64,000 bases of DNA from Actinomycetota bacterium (GTDB taxonomy: Bacteria; Actinomycetota; Actinomycetes; Nanopelagicales; Nanopelagicaceae): positions 23,280-87,279 of the forward strand of contig WLNY01000005.1 in NCBI GenBank assembly GCA_009699575.1. The letters are read 5' to 3'. A model generated the notes under the pieces. It was not told the DNA's origin. It ran no database searches and saw nothing but the letters and a program-made list of their open reading frames with translations. Shown here piece by piece: positions 8,899-17,239 of the stretch; positions within the stretch are counted from its first letter, which is position 1, and every line of letters starts with the position of its first letter. A program made the translations under genes and the position numbers.

Positions 8899-10252
8899 CA
8901 CGTCCGGTCGATCTTTTAAGCCACCTAAACCAGATGCTCCACGTTTACTGGTATTTGATTTGATTACTGAAGTTAATCGTCATGGTGGTTACTCAAATCT
9001 TCTGTTGCCTAAAGCGCTGGCTGCATCAAATTTCGAGGAGCGAGATAAGGGATTTGCAACTGAACTGCTCTATGGAACTCTTCGCATGCAGGGAAGACAC
9101 GATTGGATTCTGGAGCAGGTAAGTGATCGTCCCTGGAACGATGTTGACGCAGGAATTATTGATGTTACACGCATGGGAGTTCATCAGCTTTTTGAAATGA
9201 GAGTGGCTACACACGCCGCTGTCTCTGCAACTGTTGAACTTGCCCGAAAAGTTCTAGGCGAGTCTAAGGCAAGTTTCGTCAATGCACTTTTGCGTAAGGT
9301 GAGTGCTCTTTCGTTGGAGGAATGGGTGGAACCGTTACGCGCCGAGAAAGATCCCATCCGTCGACTCGCGATATTGCATTCACATCCCGAGTGGATTGTC
9401 TCTGCGTACTTTGATCTACTCAAAGACGAAGACGAAGTCGAATCTATTTTGATTGCCAATAACACTCCAGCTGTGCCGACTCTCGTCGCTTGGCCAGGGT
9501 TATCTACTCAGGAGGATCTCATTGAATGTGGGGGTGTTCCCACTCAATTCTCTCCTTACGGGGTACGCATGCCAGGTTCCCCTGGTTCTCTAGATCTAAT
9601 CAGGTCGCGAAAAGCTGGAGTGCAAGATGAAGGTTCTCAATTAGTTGCTCAAATATTTTCTCAAGCAGCGATCAAAAATGATAACTGGCTCGATTTGTGC
9701 GCAGGCCCTGGTGGTAAAGCTGCTCTATTATCGGCAATAGCTCGCGAACAAGGAAAAAATTTTACTGCCAATGAAACTTCTGAGATTCGCGCTGCACTAG
9801 TCAAACAAGTTATCGGAGAATTTCCCATAATCGTAAGTGATGGCCGGAAAATAAAAGATCTCGGAGTTACCTACGGAGCTATTTTGGCTGATGTGCCATG
9901 CACGGGTCTTGGAGCTCTGCGCCGTCGACCTGAAGTCCGCTGGCGTAGAACTCCTGCAGATTTACGAGCACTCATTGAATTGCAACACGACCTTGCCGAG
10001 GCTGCCATCTCAATTTTAGATGTCGGTGGCATTTTTGGGTACGCAACGTGTTCACCTCATTTTGCCGAGACACGGGTTCAAGTAAAAGATATTCTCAGAG
10101 GTCATCCCGAACTAGAGCAATTACAAGTGGGGGATTACATGAGCTCGGAGCTTCGCGATGCCGGCGCATGTGATGGGGCCAATTTGGCGTTATGGACTCA
10201 TCGACAGGGAACTGATGCAATGTTTCTGGCACTCTTTCGACGAGTTTCTTAA
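8891..10252 (+). CDS. rsmB: 16S rRNA (cytosine-967-C5)-methyltransferase
   Basis: A 453-residue RsmB/Sun-type enzyme. The N-terminal NusB-like RNA-binding domain covers about 15-145. The SAM-binding domain has DLCAGPGGKAAL (about 268), DVPCTGLG (about 335) and ATCSPH (about 386); the two cysteines are the catalytic pair of RNA m5C methyltransferases. Start is TTG at 8891 with GGGGAGA about 6 bases upstream, overlapping fmt by 8 nt. fmt-rsmB is a widely conserved pair. Confidence 0.92.
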   Translation: MANTSGRSFKPPKPDAPRLLVFDLITEVNRHGGYSNLLLPKALAASNFEERDKGFATELLYGTLRMQGRHDWILEQVSDRPWNDVDAGIIDVTRMGVHQLFEMRVATHAAVSATVELARKVLGESKASFVNALLRKVSALSLEEWVEPLRAEKDPIRRLAILHSHPEWIVSAYFDLLKDEDEVESILIANNTPAVPTLVAWPGLSTQEDLIECGGVPTQFSPYGVRMPGSPGSLDLIRSRKAGVQDEGSQLVAQIFSQAAIKNDNWLDLCAGPGGKAALLSAIAREQGKNFTANETSEIRAALVKQVIGEFPIIVSDGRKIKDLGVTYGAILADVPCTGLGALRRRPEVRWRRTPADLRALIELQHDLAEAAISILDVGGIFGYATCSPHFAETRVQVKDILRGHPELEQLQVGDYMSSELRDAGACDGANLALWTHRQGTDAMFLALFRRVS

Positions 10253-10271
10253 TCTATTGTCTTCAAACCGA

Positions 10272-10277
10272 TAACAT
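10272..10277 (+). promoter_or_regulatory. -10 hexamer for leaderless rpe
   Basis: TAACAT, six bases, then the rpe ATG at 10284, inside the 31-base gap after rsmB. No ribosome site is visible. Confidence 0.5.
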
Positions 10278-10283
10278 AACGAT

Positions 10284-10949
10284 ATGTCACGTGAAATACG
10301 CATAAATCCAAGCATTCTCAATGCCGATCATGATCATATTCATGAAGAGATTGCTCGTATTGCGAAGGTTTCGGACTATATACACTTGGACATTTTTGAT
10401 AATAAATTCGCACCAAATTTTTCGTTTGATTGGAAACTGGCGCAGGAGATAATTTCACGCAGTGAAGCACCCATTGACGCTCATCTCATGGTTTGTGATG
10501 CTGATTACATCGGACCACAATATGCCGAGGCTGGAGCCAAGAGCGTTACGGTGCATGTGGAAGCAACTCACAATATTTCGCAAACAGTCAAAAATATTCG
10601 CTCCCATGGGGCCCGTGCAAGTCTTGCCATAAAACCAAGGACTTCTATTGATGATTACTCTCAATACATTGATGAGGTAGACATGTTCCTGATTATGACC
10701 GTGGAACCCGGTTTCGGAGGGCAGAAATTTATGACCGAAATGCTTGAGAAAATCAGTCGAACTCGAGAATTGATTGGGAATAGACCAATTTGGATTCAAG
10801 TCGATGGTGGAATTTCACAGGAGACTATAGAAATCGCTCGCGACGCTGGAGCTGACACCTTTGTCGCTGGCAGTGCGGTCTTTCGTTCACTTGATCCGGC
10901 CGCCATGGTCGAGTCATTGCGCCAATTAGCCTCGAATGTGAAAGACTAG
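10284..10949 (+). CDS. rpe: Ribulose-phosphate 3-epimerase
   Basis: A 221-residue TIM-barrel enzyme of the pentose phosphate pathway interconverting ribulose-5-P and xylulose-5-P. Conserved parts: NPSILNAD, HLDIFDN with two acidic and one His position, DAHLMV, EPGFGGQKF and QVDGGI (the second catalytic Asp). The first metal motif reads DIFDNKFAPN rather than the common DVMDGHFVPN, a mild variation. In many actinobacteria rpe is followed by the riboflavin genes; here only the FMN riboswitch and a transporter follow. Confidence 0.93.
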   Translation: MSREIRINPSILNADHDHIHEEIARIAKVSDYIHLDIFDNKFAPNFSFDWKLAQEIISRSEAPIDAHLMVCDADYIGPQYAEAGAKSVTVHVEATHNISQTVKNIRSHGARASLAIKPRTSIDDYSQYIDEVDMFLIMTVEPGFGGQKFMTEMLEKISRTRELIGNRPIWIQVDGGISQETIEIARDAGADTFVAGSAVFRSLDPAAMVESLRQLASNVKD

Positions 10950-10957
10950 TCCTACGT

Positions 10958-11076
10958 TGTTCCGGGGGTCGGTGTAATTCCGAACCGGCGGTGAAGTCCG
11001 CGACCCGATCAAATCCATTGATCGGTTGATTTGGTTAAATTCCAAAACCGACAGTTAGAGTCTGGATAAAGGGACA
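10958..11076 (+). promoter_or_regulatory. FMN riboswitch (RFN element) aptamer
   Basis: The conserved RFN core is readable: GGGGTCGGTGTAATTCC-GAACCGGCGGTGAAGTCCGCGACCC, then a variable hairpin (GATCAA-ATCCA-TTGATC), then TTGATTTGGTTAAATTCC with AAAACCGACAGTTAGAGTCTGGAT. The closing P1 helix pairs TGTTCC (10958-10963) with GGGACA (11071-11076). FMN binding to this element normally shuts off riboflavin synthesis or uptake genes. It sits 76 bases before the transporter start. Confidence 0.95.
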
Positions 11077-11082
11077 TAGTTT

Positions 11083-11105
11083 CCGTTGCGCACTCTGCGC
11101 CACGG
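11083..11105 (+). terminator. Terminator-like hairpin in the FMN riboswitch expression platform
   Basis: CCGT-T-GCGC-ACTCT-GCGC-C-ACGG forms an 8-pair stem with one mismatch, followed by TTCTTTGTTGCTT, a broken T-rich tract. It sits 6 bases after the aptamer P1 helix. It may be an intrinsic terminator, though the T tract is imperfect. Confidence 0.45.
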
Positions 11106-11115
11106 TTCTTTGTTG

Positions 11116-11141
11116 CTTCCTGGGCGCTCTAACCGAGGAAG
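11116..11141 (+). promoter_or_regulatory. Possible Shine-Dalgarno-sequestering hairpin of pnuX
   Basis: CTTCCT (11116-11121) is exactly complementary to AGGAAG (11136-11141), the core of the pnuX ribosome site AGGAAGGA. Pairing would hide the site, giving a translational off state for the riboswitch. This is read from complementarity only; no folding energy was computed. Confidence 0.4.
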
Positions 11142-11152
11142 GATCTACGTAG

Positions 11153-11818
11153 ATGTCATTTTTGACGTGGCTTTTTGAAACAAATATTCACTTTGGAAGT
11201 AAGTCGATTCCATTGCGAGAAATAATTGGCGGAACACTTGGTCTTACCAGCGCGATTTTAGGCGCTCGTCGAAAAGTAGCAGCGTGGCCGATAGGAATTA
11301 TGGGTGACGCGTTGCTCTTTACAGTCTTCCTAGGTGCCGTATTTACAACAAGTGATCAGGATGCAAATTTCTATGGTCAGGCGGGCAGAAACGCCCTACT
11401 CATCATTGTCAGCGCGTATGGATGGGTCAGATGGAGTAATGCTCGCAGAGCCAACCAATCACATTCACCTGTCACGCCTCGCTGGACCACTGCTAAAGAA
11501 AGAATGATCCTGCTCCCTGCAATTATCGTTGCCTTCTTCTTATCAATGCAGGTTTTTAAGAGCCTTGGAGAAAGTGGAAACTGGTTAATTGTAGATACAT
11601 GGATCTTCACAGGCACAGCCCTTGCCACCTATGGCATGAGTCGCGGATATGTTGAGTTTTGGCTTGTGTGGGTTGCAGTCGACTTAGTTGGCGTTCCCTT
11701 TGCCTTCATCAACGGCTATTACCCGACAGGAACGCTCTATGCAATCTATCTTCCCTTTGTTATATGGGGATTCGTATCGTGGCTTCGAATTAGCAAGAAA
11801 GAGAGGGTCCTCATCTAG
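11153..11818 (+). CDS. pnuX: PnuC-family riboflavin transporter (PnuX type)
   Basis: A 221-residue membrane protein of the PnuC family, with about seven hydrophobic segments, the family-typical ILGARRKVAAWPIGIMGD near residues 36-53 and WLVWVAVDLVGVPFAFINGYY near the C-terminus. PnuC proteins move vitamin precursors by facilitated diffusion. The upstream FMN riboswitch points to riboflavin as substrate rather than nicotinamide riboside, as for PnuX of corynebacteria and streptomycetes. A strong ribosome site (AGGAAGGA) lies 9 bases before the ATG. hisE starts 13 nt downstream from its own promoter. Confidence 0.88.
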   Translation: MSFLTWLFETNIHFGSKSIPLREIIGGTLGLTSAILGARRKVAAWPIGIMGDALLFTVFLGAVFTTSDQDANFYGQAGRNALLIIVSAYGWVRWSNARRANQSHSPVTPRWTTAKERMILLPAIIVAFFLSMQVFKSLGESGNWLIVDTWIFTGTALATYGMSRGYVEFWLVWVAVDLVGVPFAFINGYYPTGTLYAIYLPFVIWGFVSWLRISKKERVLI

Positions 11819-11824
11819 TAAAGT
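11819..11824 (+). promoter_or_regulatory. -10 hexamer for leaderless hisE
   Basis: TAAAGT, six bases, then the hisE ATG at 11831. It abuts the pnuX stop codon, so hisE-hisG can be transcribed independently of the riboswitch. Confidence 0.5.
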
Positions 11825-11830
11825 AGCGCT

Positions 11831-12094
11831 ATGAAGTCTTTTGATTCCCTCTGGGTTGAGTTATCCAGCATTGCACTCACTCGCCCGGAGGGGTCAGGCA
11901 CTATTAAGGCCCTTGACGCCGGGGTTCACGGGATTGGCAAGAAGGTACTGGAGGAAGCCGGCGAAGTCTGGCTCGCAGCAGAGCATGAGAGCGATGACGC
12001 CCTAGCGCAAGAAATTAGTCAGCTTCTCTATCATCTCCAAACTCTCATGTTGGCTCGAGGTCTCACTCTCGATGATGTTTACAAATACCTCTAA
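11831..12094 (+). CDS. hisE: Phosphoribosyl-ATP pyrophosphohydrolase
   Basis: An 87-residue all-alpha NTP-pyrophosphohydrolase for the second step of histidine synthesis. Seen: K-K-V-L-E-E-A-G-E, holding the metal-binding glutamates, and EISQLLYHL. It is a stand-alone HisE, not fused to HisI. hisG follows within 9 bases, the usual actinobacterial pair. Confidence 0.94.
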   Translation: MKSFDSLWVELSSIALTRPEGSGTIKALDAGVHGIGKKVLEEAGEVWLAAEHESDDALAQEISQLLYHLQTLMLARGLTLDDVYKYL

Positions 12095-12103
12095 GGAGTT
12101 GTG

Positions 12104-12949
12104 ATGCTGCGTATCGCTGTACCAAATAAGGGCTCCTTGGCTGAGTCGGCAATTCAAGTTCTTAAAGAAGCAGGATATAAACAGCGAAGTGATACTCGCG
12201 ATTTGATCTTGATCGATTCTGAAAACGAAGTGGAATTTTATTACTTACGCCCACGAGACATTGCGCTATACGTTGGCTCAGGTGAGCTCGATGCGGGAAT
12301 CACTGGTCGGGATTTATTGATTGACTCAGGGGCGCAGGCTAGTGAAATTCTTGCTTTAGATTTTGCTGCGTCGACCTTTAGATGGGCAGCCAAGGTTGGA
12401 ACGCAGATGGTCGAATCAGATATATCCGGTAAGAGAGTGGCGACTGCCTATCCCGGCCTTGTTCAAAATTACCTAGATTCACGTTCCATTGTTGCCTCTG
12501 TTGTCAGACTTGATGGCGCCGTCGAAAGCAGCGTTCGTCTTGGGGTCGCTGATGTAATTGCAGATGTTGTCAGTACAGGAAATACGCTTCGCCAAGCTGG
12601 ACTGGAAATTTTTGGTGAACCCATTCTCACAAGTGAAGCCATTTTGGTTTCAAGAGCTACCACTTCAATTTCTACCTCCTTGGAGATTTTAGTTCGCCGA
12701 CTCCAGGGAGTTATAACAGCTCGTCAGTATGTACTTCTTGATTATGACTGTCCAAAAGAGAAAGTGGATCAGGCCTGCTCAATCACACCAGGATTAGAAT
12801 CTCCCACGATTTCCCCACTTCAAAAACAGGACTGGGTGGCAGTTCGGGCAATGGTTTTGCGAAAAGAAACTAATCACGTCATGGATCAATTGTGGGCGCT
12901 AGGCGCTCGAGGAATCCTCGTGACTGATATTCATGCGTGCAGGTTATAG
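12104..12949 (+). CDS. hisG: ATP phosphoribosyltransferase, long form
   Basis: A 281-residue HisG that joins ATP and PRPP in the first, feedback-controlled step of histidine synthesis. Seen: RIAVPNKGSL, GELDAGITGRDLL and the PRPP-site region around DVVSTGNTLRQAG. The extra C-terminal domain of about 75 residues is the ACT-like histidine-binding domain of the long form. ATG 12104 is preferred to GTG 12101 because the AAGGAG site then lies 5 bases away. The end overlaps convergent serB by 6 nt. Confidence 0.94.
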   Translation: MLRIAVPNKGSLAESAIQVLKEAGYKQRSDTRDLILIDSENEVEFYYLRPRDIALYVGSGELDAGITGRDLLIDSGAQASEILALDFAASTFRWAAKVGTQMVESDISGKRVATAYPGLVQNYLDSRSIVASVVRLDGAVESSVRLGVADVIADVVSTGNTLRQAGLEIFGEPILTSEAILVSRATTSISTSLEILVRRLQGVITARQYVLLDYDCPKEKVDQACSITPGLESPTISPLQKQDWVAVRAMVLRKETNHVMDQLWALGARGILVTDIHACRL

Positions 12950-14167
12950 TTTTAAGAGCGCATCGGAAGAGTCAGCGCTTTCGATATCTTCACGATTAAT
13001 GCCAAGCATGAAAAGTACCGAATCTAAGTACGGGGCGTTGAGGGAACTATCTGCGGCAGCTTGAACAGATGGTTTTGCATTAAAGGCGATTCCCAGTCCT
13101 GCGGCAGCGATCATATCTAAATCATTAGCACCATCGCCGATTGCAACCGTTTGATCGATAGATACTGACTCAGAGAGTGCGAAATCACGAAGCGCCGAGG
13201 CCTTGCCAGCTCTATCAATTATTGTGCCCAGTAGGTTACCGGTGATTACTCCATCAATAATCTCAAGTCTATTTGCGCGAACATGTTCGATTCCTAGTTC
13301 GGTAGCTATTGGAAATACAACATCAGAAAACCCGCCAGAAACTAAACCTACGCTGTGGCCAAGCCTTTGCAGGGTACGTATGAGAGTCCGAGCACCTGGA
13401 GTGAGTGTCACTTCGCTCTTCACATCTTCGATAATTGATGCGCTAGCTCCCTTCAACAAAGCTACGCGTGCCCTAAGCGAGTGTTCAAAGTCGAGTTCTC
13501 CGCGCATCGCAGATTCGGTGATCACACTTACTTGCTCTCCGACACCATGTTTTTTAGCAAGCAAATCGATGACTTCTTGTTGGATGAGTGTCGAGTCAAC
13601 ATCCATGACGACAAGCTTTCGAGCCCAACGGGCAAGTCCTCCCGGAGCTACCGCGATATCCACTTTTACTTCCTTTGCAACAGCAGCAAGGCTCATTCGC
13701 AAATCATTGATAGGAGCTCCTGAAATGAGAAACTCAATTGCAGTGAGGGGGAAGGAGGCACTGCGATGAATTCTTTCGATATTTCCTCCTGCTTGCGCAA
13801 TGGCGCTTGCTAGAGAACTGATAGCTGAAGGAATCAATTTTTGAGCGAGAGCGACCACATGGACTAATCCACTTTTTGCCGCAATTGAGGCGGTTGGCTC
13901 ATCTGTAAATGAGGTTGCTATGTCGACACCTAATCGCACTGCACATTGATCGAGATCCTCCTCTATTGATTGCGCATGAGCACGATCGAGGGAAATCAAT
14001 ATTGTCAGAATTAGCCTACTGCGAATCACGACCTGCTCAATGTCAAGAACTGAGATGGCAAACGGGGCCAAGGTCCCAAATAATTCTTGGGTGATTCCCG
14101 GTGCATCATCGCCAGAAAGCAAAATTAAGCCTGTGAATTGACTCTGGTGCGTATCGTTCTCGCTCAT
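12944..14167 (-). CDS. serB: Phosphoserine phosphatase with ACT domains
   Basis: A 407-residue enzyme for the last step of serine synthesis. The N-terminus (about 10-175) looks like a double ACT regulatory region, as in mycobacterial SerB2. The HAD domain starts with VVMDVDST (nucleophile D189, D191) and contains SGGF and GDGANDLDM (metal-binding Asp). ATG 14167 is chosen over the longer ORF because homology begins at the first ACT strand; TAAACT lies 7 bases before it as a possible -10. It is convergent with hisG and divergent from the ABC ATPase gene. Confidence 0.93.
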   Translation of the reverse strand: MSENDTHQSQFTGLILLSGDDAPGITQELFGTLAPFAISVLDIEQVVIRSRLILTILISLDRAHAQSIEEDLDQCAVRLGVDIATSFTDEPTASIAAKSGLVHVVALAQKLIPSAISSLASAIAQAGGNIERIHRSASFPLTAIEFLISGAPINDLRMSLAAVAKEVKVDIAVAPGGLARWARKLVVMDVDSTLIQQEVIDLLAKKHGVGEQVSVITESAMRGELDFEHSLRARVALLKGASASIIEDVKSEVTLTPGARTLIRTLQRLGHSVGLVSGGFSDVVFPIATELGIEHVRANRLEIIDGVITGNLLGTIIDRAGKASALRDFALSESVSIDQTVAIGDGANDLDMIAAAGLGIAFNAKPSVQAAADSSLNAPYLDSVLFMLGINREDIESADSSDALLKL

Positions 14168-14250
14168 GTGCACCAGTTTATCGCGAATAAGTCCGCCACT
14201 TACTCGCTTTATCAAGCGCGAGAGCTTCGAACACGATATGTTTTTAACCT

Positions 14251-15036
14251 ATGAGCGCAACAACGGTTCTAACACTTGACTCTGTGCGAGTACATAGAGA
14301 TGGCAAAGATATCTTGGGTCCAGTCTCATTTTCGATTGCAGCAGGGGAGCGTTGGGTAATCCTTGGGCCAAATGGCGCTGGTAAATCTACGCTCATGGGA
14401 GTTCTCTCTACTCATATTTTTCCTTCACGAGGTCGAGCAATAATTTTAGATCAAGAAATGGGGAAAGTTGATTTACACGAGTTGCGAACTCGTATTGGCA
14501 TCTCTTCAGCAGCCCTAGTGAGCAGAGTTCCAGACAATGAGATAGTTAAAGACGTAGTCTTGACAGCGGCGTATGCGATCACTGGAAGATGGAATGAATC
14601 CTATGATCTGTGGGATGAATCGAGAGCGGTCGCGTTATTAACGACTTTCGGCGTTCGTGAGTTGGGCGATCGCCGTTACGCAACGCTGAGTGAAGGTGAA
14701 AAGAAACGAGTTCAAATAGCCAGAGCGCTGATGGCGGATCCTGAATTGCTTTTATTGGACGAGCCTGCAGCAGGACTCGATCTCGGCGGTCGTGAGGATT
14801 TGCTCTCTCGCTTTGCCGAGTTTGCTCAAGATCCAAACGCTCCAGCGAGTGTGATCGTCACGCACCATATTGAGGAGATTCCAGTTGGGACGACTCATGC
14901 CATCCTAATGAAAAATGGAGAGATTGCCGTGTCAGGACCAATTTCTTCGGTAGTTACCTCTGAACATATCAGCGCTGTATTTGACATAGATATTACTGTT
15001 ACACAAGAGGGCGCTAGATTCTTTGCTCGCGCTTAG
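14251..15036 (+). CDS. Orphan ABC transporter ATP-binding protein (COG1119-like)
   Basis: A 261-residue ABC ATPase: Walker A GPNGAGKST (39-47), signature LSEGEKKR (about 146), Walker B LLLLDEP (about 167) and the switch His in THH. The signature deviates from LSGGQ, as is common in the ModF/YlmA-like group. No permease or binding protein is adjacent, and ung overlaps its end, so it may act with distant permeases or in a non-transport role. The substrate cannot be told from sequence. Confidence 0.85.
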   Translation: MSATTVLTLDSVRVHRDGKDILGPVSFSIAAGERWVILGPNGAGKSTLMGVLSTHIFPSRGRAIILDQEMGKVDLHELRTRIGISSAALVSRVPDNEIVKDVVLTAAYAITGRWNESYDLWDESRAVALLTTFGVRELGDRRYATLSEGEKKRVQIARALMADPELLLLDEPAAGLDLGGREDLLSRFAEFAQDPNAPASVIVTHHIEEIPVGTTHAILMKNGEIAVSGPISSVVTSEHISAVFDIDITVTQEGARFFARA

Positions 15037-15661
15037 AGAACAATTACACCCAGAGTGGATTGTGGCTTTGGGAACTCATCTGCACATTCTTGATGAGATA
15101 CAAGAGCGCCTACCCGAGATTGTGTACCCCCAACGAGAGTTAATGATGCGGGCATTCTCGCAACCTTTAAGTGAAATCCGCATAGTGATTATTGGTCAGG
15201 ATCCGTATCCAACTCTTGGATATGCCAATGGATTAGCTTTTAGCGTTGATAACGACATTGCCCCTTTGCCTGCATCTTTACGAAATATTTTGAAAGAACT
15301 CGCTGATGATTTAGGAGCACCTCAGCTACATAAAGGTGACCTCTCCTCATGGGCTAATAACGGTGTTTTCTTACTTAACAGATCTCTATCCTATGACCCT
15401 CGTTCTCGAAAAATTGATCCACAATGGAATCCCTTTACAGAACGAGTTGTGGAAGTACTTGCAGAAAGAGATCTTGTTGGAATTTTATGGGGTAAAAGTG
15501 CGCAGGAGCTAGGACGGTTTTTTAATTCCGATCGAGTGATAACAAGTCCACACCCTAGTCCATTATCCGCGTATCGAGGTTTTTTTGGAAGCAAACCATT
15601 TTCAAAGGCAAACGGGCTTCTGCGACAGATGGGCTTAGAAGAAATCAATTGGAGTATATAA
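15023..15661 (+). CDS. ung: Uracil-DNA glycosylase, family 1
   Basis: A 212-residue enzyme that removes uracil from DNA. Family motifs: IGQDPYPTLGYANGLAF (catalytic Asp, about residue 58), a GVFLLNRSLSY segment and HPSPLSAYRGFFGSKPF (about 176, DNA-intercalation loop and catalytic His). LLNRSLSY differs slightly from the usual LLNTxLTV. Start is TTG at 15023, inside the end of the ABC ATPase gene, with AGAGGG upstream. A strong hairpin follows directly. Confidence 0.93.
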   Translation: MLALREQLHPEWIVALGTHLHILDEIQERLPEIVYPQRELMMRAFSQPLSEIRIVIIGQDPYPTLGYANGLAFSVDNDIAPLPASLRNILKELADDLGAPQLHKGDLSSWANNGVFLLNRSLSYDPRSRKIDPQWNPFTERVVEVLAERDLVGILWGKSAQELGRFFNSDRVITSPHPSPLSAYRGFFGSKPFSKANGLLRQMGLEEINWSI

Positions 15662-15700
15662 ATTTGGCGGGACCGAATGATTTTCGGTCCCGCCAAATTT
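15660..15700 (+). terminator. Bidirectional terminator between ung and the purine permease
   Basis: A perfect 18-bp stem (AATTTGGCGGGACCGAA paired with TTCGGTCCCGCCAAATT plus an outer A-T) with loop TGATT. It lies between convergent genes, includes the last base of the ung stop, and is A/T-rich at both feet, so it can end transcripts in both directions. Confidence 0.85.
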
Positions 15701-15711
15701 TCGTAGGTGTG

Positions 15712-17145
15712 TTATCCGATCCAGGTATTAATTGGAGATGTTAGGAAATAAACCAGAAAGAGAATAGTCACGACATAGAGAAGTGGGTGAACTTCCTTAC
15801 GACGTCCTTGGATCACGCGAATAATCACATGAGAGACAAAACCTGCTCCAATGCCTACTGAAATACTGTAAGTAAATGGCATCAAGATCATTGTAAGAAA
15901 TGCCGGAATTGCAATTCCGTAATCAGTCCAGTCAATGTTCTTGATCTGAGTCATCATGAGGAATCCAACGATGACAAGTGCTGGCGTTGCAGCCTCGTAT
16001 GGAATAACTGCGACTAGAGGAGCCAAGAATGTTGTTAGCAAGAAACATGCACCAGTAACAACTGATGCAAGTCCAGTGCGAGCACCTTCTCCGACACCTG
16101 AGGCGGATTCGATATAACTCGTGTTCGAAGAAATACTTCCAGCTCCACCAGCTACTGCGGCGAGTGAATCGACGAAAAGGATTCGTTCATTATTTGGGAT
16201 ATTTCCATCGGCATCGATGAGACCTGATTCGTGACCGATAGCAGTCACGGTTCCAACGGTGTCAAAAAAGTCTGATAGCAAAAGTGTAAATATTAGAAGA
16301 ATTGCAGAGACCGCAGAGATTCTGCTGAAAGATCCGAATAGCGAGAAATGACCCAGTAGTCCGAAATCTGGCGTCGAGACAATATCAGTAGGGATAGCTG
16401 GCACATTGAGTCCCCAACCCTTTGGATTAATTTTGTCTGGAGCTATGAAGTTAGGACCTATTTTAAACGCTGATTCAACAGCGATTGCAGCAACAGTTGC
16501 CAGCCCAATTCCAATGAGAAGAGCGCCTTTAACCTTCTTCACCATAAGGCCAATCATGAGAAATAGTCCAAATGCAAAGATAACTACAGGCCAACCCACA
16601 AGAGTTCCGTTATCACCCAAAGTTACCGGAACAGGGCCAGAACCTGTGCGGCGCACAAAACCAGCATCAACAAGTCCAATGAGGGCAATAAAAAGTCCGA
16701 TACCGACTGAGATTGCAATTTTCAATTGCGCTGGTACCGCGCGGAAAACGGCAGTTCGAAATCCGGTGAGAACTAGAACTGTAATAATGAGGCCTTCAAT
16801 AACGATTAAGCCCATTGCATCCGCCCATGACATCTTGGTAGCGATGCCGACTGCAACAAATGTGTTGAGACCCAAGCCAGTTGCTAACGCGAGCGGATAG
16901 TTTCCGACAACCCCCATCAGAATTGTGAGAATACCGGCGATGAGCGCTGTGGTCGCTGCGATCATCGCTAGATTCGGCGCGTCGCCTCCGCCTAGGAATT
17001 TTCCATCGGCATCTTTCGACAAACCAATAATCAAAGGATTAAGCGCGACGATATATGCCATCGTGAAAAAAGTGACTACGCCACCTCTTACTTCGCGCCC
17101 AACTGTTGACCCTCTTTGTGTGATCTTAAAATAACTATCGAGCAT
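15712..17145 (-). CDS. Purine (hypoxanthine/guanine/adenine) permease, NCS2 AzgA-type
   Basis: A 477-residue polytopic membrane protein with about 13 hydrophobic segments. The start MLDSYFKITQRGSTVGREVRGG and the FFTMAYIVALNP motif are typical of the AzgA/GhxP branch of NCS2 nucleobase transporters, as are ATGLGLN and SNTSYIESASGVGEGARTGL (substrate-binding TM8/TM10 region). It likely imports purine bases by proton symport, fitting nearby apt and tdk. ATG 17145 is chosen because AGGAAGG lies 6-7 bases upstream; the ORF-track start is 17 codons longer. Confidence 0.9.
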   Translation of the reverse strand: MLDSYFKITQRGSTVGREVRGGVVTFFTMAYIVALNPLIIGLSKDADGKFLGGGDAPNLAMIAATTALIAGILTILMGVVGNYPLALATGLGLNTFVAVGIATKMSWADAMGLIVIEGLIITVLVLTGFRTAVFRAVPAQLKIAISVGIGLFIALIGLVDAGFVRRTGSGPVPVTLGDNGTLVGWPVVIFAFGLFLMIGLMVKKVKGALLIGIGLATVAAIAVESAFKIGPNFIAPDKINPKGWGLNVPAIPTDIVSTPDFGLLGHFSLFGSFSRISAVSAILLIFTLLLSDFFDTVGTVTAIGHESGLIDADGNIPNNERILFVDSLAAVAGGAGSISSNTSYIESASGVGEGARTGLASVVTGACFLLTTFLAPLVAVIPYEAATPALVIVGFLMMTQIKNIDWTDYGIAIPAFLTMILMPFTYSISVGIGAGFVSHVIIRVIQGRRKEVHPLLYVVTILFLVYFLTSPINTWIG

Positions 17146-17239
17146 GGTGAACCTTCCTGATTTTGGTATCGGGGGTGATTGCGACCCCGTGCACATTCAC
17201 GGCGCGCAAGCCGGGGGAAGATTTGCCAAAGGTTAGTGC

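Noticed and set aside
13203-13769. 188-aa plus-strand ORF
   Set aside because: Antisense to serB; low-complexity translation rich in Ser/Thr/Pro, no family signature, no ribosome site.
16406-16900. 164-aa plus-strand ORF
   Set aside because: Shadow of the purine permease on the opposite strand; no recognisable domain.
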